From the NCBI GenBank assembly GCA_028717525.1, contig JAQUNT010000054.1:1-9486 (forward strand): a stretch of 9,486 bases of DNA, written 5' to 3'. The stretch's first letter is position 1, and each line of letters begins with the position of its first letter. Under the pieces are notes generated by a model. That model searched no databases, had not been told where the DNA came from, and worked only from the letters and a program-made list of their open reading frames with translations. The translations under genes and the position numbers were made by a program. Source of the stretch: Elusimicrobiota bacterium (GTDB taxonomy: Bacteria > Elusimicrobiota > Elusimicrobia > UBA1565 > UBA9628). Of the stretch, positions 5,775 to 9,486 are shown one piece after another.

Positions 5775-7292
5775 ATGCCCATGTTGGAGGACGGCGGGAC
5801 CCTCGAGGACATCCTGGCCGCCAAGCGGGCCAAGGTGGCGGAACTGCGCGGCCGGGGCGTCGAGCCCTACCCCTCGCGCAGCCGCCGGACCCATTCCACG
5901 GCCGACGTCCTGCGCCTGGGCGCTGGGCTCTCCGGCTCCGACCATTCCAGCGCGAGCGTCTGCTGCGCCGGGCGCGTCCTGCAGCTGCGGGACATGGGCA
6001 AGTCCCTCTTCGCCCACCTGGGCGACGGGGCCGGCCGCTGCCAGGTCTACTTCAAGAAGGACGCCTTGCCCGAGCCCGAGTTCCTGCTGGCCAAGAAGGA
6101 CCTCCAGGTCGGGGATTTCATCGGGGTCGGCGGGACCGTGTTCAAGACCCGGACCGGGGAGATCACCGTGGCCGCGGCCTCCGTGGTCCTGCTGGCCAAG
6201 GCCCTGCGGCCCTTGCCCGAGAAATGGCACGGGCTCAAGGACGTGGAGCTGCGCTACCGGCACCGCCACCTCGACCTCATCGCCAACCCCGACGTGCGGG
6301 AGAAGTTCCGCCAGCGCTCCGTCATCGTGAGCACCATCCGGCGCGCCCTGGACCGCCTGGGCTTCTTGGAGGTGGAGACGCCCGTGCTCCTGCCCCAGGC
6401 CGGCGGCGCCTCGGCCCGGCCCTTCCATACCCACCACAACGCCCTGAACGCCGACCTGGTGATGCGCATCGCCACCGAGCTCTACCTCAAGCGCCTCATC
6501 GTGGGCGGCTTCGAGCGGGTCTACGAGATCGGCCGCATCTTCCGCAACGAGGGCATCGACACCCGCCACAACCCCGAGTTCACCATGATGGAGGTCTACC
6601 AGGCCTACAGCGACTACAACGGCATGGCCGAACTCTTCGAGTCTTTGGTGGCCGAATGCGCCGAGGCCCTCAAGATATCCGAGGTCCAGTACGGCGAGCA
6701 TAAGCTCGATCTGAAGCCGCCCTTCAAGCGCGCCTACCTGCCCGAGCTCTGGAAGCAGCATTGCGGGGCGCCGATCGAGGAGATCCTCAAGGGCAAGGGC
6801 TTCGACCGGCCCCGGCTGCTGGCTCTGGCCGGGAAGCTCGGCGTGCCGGCCGGCGAGAAGACCCCGTCGGCCAAGGTCTTCGAGCGCGTCTTCGACGCCA
6901 AGATCATGCCGCTGCTGGACCAGCTCACCTTCGTCTTCGACCACCCCACGGCCATCACGCCCCTGGCCAAGCTCAAGCCCGGCAGCCAGGGCCTGGTGGA
7001 GCGCTTCGAGTGCTTCGCCGGGGGGCAGGAGTACGCCAACGCCTACACCGAGCTCAACGACCCGCAGGACCAGATCGAGCGCCTCGCGGAGCAGGCCCGC
7101 CAGCGCCGCGAGGAGGGCGACGAGGAGGCCGACGTCCTGGACCAGGACTTCGTGGAGGCCATGGAGTGCGGCATGCCCCCCATGGGCGGCATGGGCGTGG
7201 GCATCGACCGCCTGGTGATGCTCCTGACCGGGCAGCCCTCCATCCGGGACGTGATCCTCTTCCCGACCCTCAAGCCGGAAAGCCATCCGTGA
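5775..7292 (+). CDS. lysS: Lysyl-tRNA synthetase, class II
   Basis: A 505-residue cytoplasmic enzyme that charges tRNA-Lys with lysine using ATP. The N-terminal helix LAAKRAKVAELRGRGVEPYP (14-33) is typical. An OB-fold anticodon-binding domain spans about 61-140, with AGRVLQLRDMGKSLFAHL at 65-82. The class II catalytic domain follows. Motif 1 lies around LGFLEVETPVL (195-205), motif 2 around FERVYEIGRIFRNEG to HNPEFTMMEVYQAY (246-278), and motif 3 around GGMGVGIDRLVMLL (471-484), followed by IRDVILFP (490-497). The substrate-pocket stretch GGQEYANAYTELNDPQDQ (417-434) agrees with bacterial LysRS. Full length for the family, with no damage seen. The start is ATG 5775, chosen from the ribosome site; GTG 5766 would add three residues. 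The stop overlaps the next start as GTGA. Confidence 0.97.
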   Translation: MPMLEDGGTLEDILAAKRAKVAELRGRGVEPYPSRSRRTHSTADVLRLGAGLSGSDHSSASVCCAGRVLQLRDMGKSLFAHLGDGAGRCQVYFKKDALPEPEFLLAKKDLQVGDFIGVGGTVFKTRTGEITVAAASVVLLAKALRPLPEKWHGLKDVELRYRHRHLDLIANPDVREKFRQRSVIVSTIRRALDRLGFLEVETPVLLPQAGGASARPFHTHHNALNADLVMRIATELYLKRLIVGGFERVYEIGRIFRNEGIDTRHNPEFTMMEVYQAYSDYNGMAELFESLVAECAEALKISEVQYGEHKLDLKPPFKRAYLPELWKQHCGAPIEEILKGKGFDRPRLLALAGKLGVPAGEKTPSAKVFERVFDAKIMPLLDQLTFVFDHPTAITPLAKLKPGSQGLVERFECFAGGQEYANAYTELNDPQDQIERLAEQARQRREEGDEEADVLDQDFVEAMECGMPPMGGMGVGIDRLVMLLTGQPSIRDVILFPTLKPESHP

Positions 7293-8504
7293 GTCTGGAA
7301 CTCTTCATCGCCTGGCGCTACCTCAAGGCCGAACGCAAGGGCCTCTTCGCGGTGGTCACCACCTCCATCGGCGTGGCCGGGGTCATGGTGGGGGTGGCGG
7401 CCCTGATCACCACGCTCTCGGTCATGAACGGCTTCCAGACCGACATCCAGAAGAAGGTCATCGGCGCCCAGGCTCACCTGACGGCCTACGGGGCCCAGTC
7501 CGCCGCGGACCTCGGGCGCGTCACAGCCGCTTTGGGCGCGGACCCGGACGTGGCCGCGGCCGCCCCCTTCGTCATGGGCCAGGCCATCCTCTCGGTCGGG
7601 GACCGCACCATCGGCATCGTCTTGAAGGGCCTCGACCCGGAGCAGGAATTCAAGGTCAACAGCCTTGCCGCCTCAGTGACCGAGGGCTCCTGGAAGGGCC
7701 TCAAGCCCGAGGGCAAGGGCCTGCCCGGAATCGTGCTGGGCGAGGAGCTGGCGCGGGCCGTGGGCGTGTGGGTGGGCGGGGTGGTGGTCCTGGTCTCGCC
7801 CAAGAGCGTGGCCACCCCTTTCGGCATGATGCCCAAGATGCAGAAGTTCGAGATCAAGGGCCTGCTGCACACGGGCTACTACGAGTACGACAGCACCACC
7901 GGCTACGCGGACATCGGCGCGGCGGCCAAGTTCTTCGGGGTGGAGGCCGGGGCCACGGGCGTGGGCGCGCGCCTGCACCGGCTGGGCCAGGCCGAGGCTG
8001 CTGCCCGGCGCCTGCGCGTCACGCTCGGCCCCGCGTATCCGGTGCGCACCTACAGCGACATGAACCGCACGCTCTTCGCCGCGCTCAGGCTGGAGAAGGC
8101 GGTCATGTTCATCATCCTGACCTTGATCACCTTGGTGGCCTCGCTCAACATCGCCTCGACCTTGATCCTGCGCAGCGTGGAGAAGACCAAGGACATCGGC
8201 CTCTTGAAGGCCATGGGCGCCACGCCCCGGCAGATCCGCCGCATCTTCTGGATCGAGGGCTCCATCATCGGCGGGGCGGGCGTGCTCATGGGCCTGGTCC
8301 TGGGCCTGGTCCTGTGCTTCGTCATCTGGCGCTATCCCATCGTGGAGCTCCCGGCCGACATCTACTACCTCTCGCGGGTGCCGGTGTCCGTGAAGCTCTC
8401 GGACGTCCTGGCCGTGGTGGGAATGGGCGTGCTGCTGTCCCTGCTGGCCACGGTCTACCCCGCCTTCCGGGCGGCCAAGGTCAACCCGGTGGAGGCCATC
8501 CACT

Positions 8505-8512
<8 letters not shown>
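7289..8512 (+). CDS. lolC/lolE: Lipoprotein-releasing ABC transporter permease, LolC/LolE type
   Basis: A 407-residue inner-membrane protein of the LolC/E family, which extracts lipoproteins from the inner membrane for transfer to the outer membrane. The topology matches. An N-terminal cytoplasmic start, SLELFIAWRYLKAERKGLF (2-20), leads to one membrane segment (about 21-45) with VMNGFQ. A periplasmic domain spans about 50-265. Three C-terminal membrane segments follow (about 271-295, 323-347 and 371-392). The family signatures are VEKTKDIGLLKAMGATPRQI (297-316) and the end AAKVNPVEAIHYG. The start is GTG, overlapping the lysS TGA by 4 nt, preceded by a GGAAAG-like site. Only one permease is seen beside one ATPase, so it may work as a homodimer, or a second permease lies elsewhere. 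A MacB-type permease is less likely given the N-terminal signature. Confidence 0.93.
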
Positions 8513-9193
<681 letters not shown>

Positions 9194-9197
<4 letters not shown>

Positions 9198-9486
9198 AGA
9201 TCTACATCGACGGGAAGTACTGCGACCGGGCGCGCGCCAAGATCTCGGTCTTCGACCACGGCCTGCTCTACGGGGACGGGGTCTTCGAGGGCATCCGCGC
9301 CTACAACGGCCGCATCCTGCGCCTGGAGGACCACCTGCGGCGGCTCAAGGAGTCGGCCGACGCCATCTACCTGGCCCTGCCTCTGCCCTTGGCCGACATC
9401 GGGGCCGCGGTGGTGGAGACCGTGCGCCTCAACAAGCTGCGCGACGCCTACATCCGCCTGCTCCTGACCCGGGGCGTGGGCGACCT
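9194..9486 (+). CDS. ilvE: Branched-chain amino acid aminotransferase-like enzyme, 3' part missing
   Basis: The first 97 codons of a fold-type IV PLP-dependent enzyme, cut by the right edge. The N-terminus KIYIDGKYCDRARAKISVFD followed by HGLLYGDGVFEGIRAYNGRI and LEDHLRRLKESA is the classic IlvE opening. The catalytic lysine lies beyond the visible part. The probable reaction is transfer of an amino group between leucine, isoleucine or valine and 2-oxoglutarate. D-amino acid transaminase and aminodeoxychorismate lyase share the fold and cannot be fully excluded from this part. The ATG overlaps the lolD TGA by 4 nt with no clear ribosome site, so translation is likely coupled. It has no obvious functional link to the lipoprotein transporter. 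Confidence 0.88.

Noticed and set aside
5697..7286. 529-codon minus-strand frame opposite lysS
   Set aside because: lysS is unmistakable on the plus strand. The antisense product is a Gly/His/Leu/Val-rich shadow without motifs.
6761..7288. Upstream extension of the LolC/E frame into lysS
   Set aside because: The extension translates to Arg/Gly/Pro-rich sequence. The GTG at 7289 starts the known LolC/E N-terminus, so no fusion is present.

Overview
The window comes from a GC-rich, densely packed bacterial chromosome. Genes abut or overlap by 4 to 8 nt through ATGA or GTGA junctions, and almost nothing is non-coding. A LolC/E plus LolD-type lipoprotein-sorting transporter, one predicted lipoprotein and several predicted secreted proteins point to a diderm (Gram-negative) bacterium. 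The gene mix (lysS next to lol genes, receiver-only regulators, EF-hand and HEAT proteins) would fit GC-rich deltaproteobacterial-type lineages or GC-rich Elusimicrobiota. No marker here settles the phylum. There are no RNA genes, mobile elements or CRISPR arrays.

Left part, minus strand (1-2741): a three-gene block reading leftwards out of the window. It encodes a TrpX-like (ABC_sub_bind) lipoprotein solute-binding protein, a STAS-domain protein with a long unassigned C-terminal region, and a TrpY-like (COG4120) permease cut by the left edge. The junctions are ATGA and GTGA overlaps, so this is almost certainly one operon. The ATPase would be expected just beyond the left edge. The STAS protein sits where only transporter subunits would be expected, and is the most unusual gene here.

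Middle part (2742-4983): a secreted protein with six EF-hands on the plus strand converges on a secreted HEAT-repeat protein on the minus strand, and their stop codons share one CTAG. Behind the HEAT gene, on the same strand, lies a small exported protein that resembles LPP20-type proteins. Its start faces the next operon across a 67-nt divergent promoter region.

Right part, plus strand (4984-9486): one probable operon of two paralogous single-domain response regulators, lysyl-tRNA synthetase, a LolC/E-type permease, a LolD-type ATPase and a branched-chain-aminotransferase-like enzyme cut by the right edge. A strong sigma70-type promoter (TTGACG, 17 nt, TAGAAT) is placed so that transcription should begin at the GTG start codon of the first regulator, which implies a leaderless mRNA. 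The divergent gene also has a -10-like hexamer exactly 6 nt before its ATG.

The right-hand operon thus links two phospho-receivers to translation and envelope biogenesis. The left-hand operon links a STAS regulator to solute uptake.
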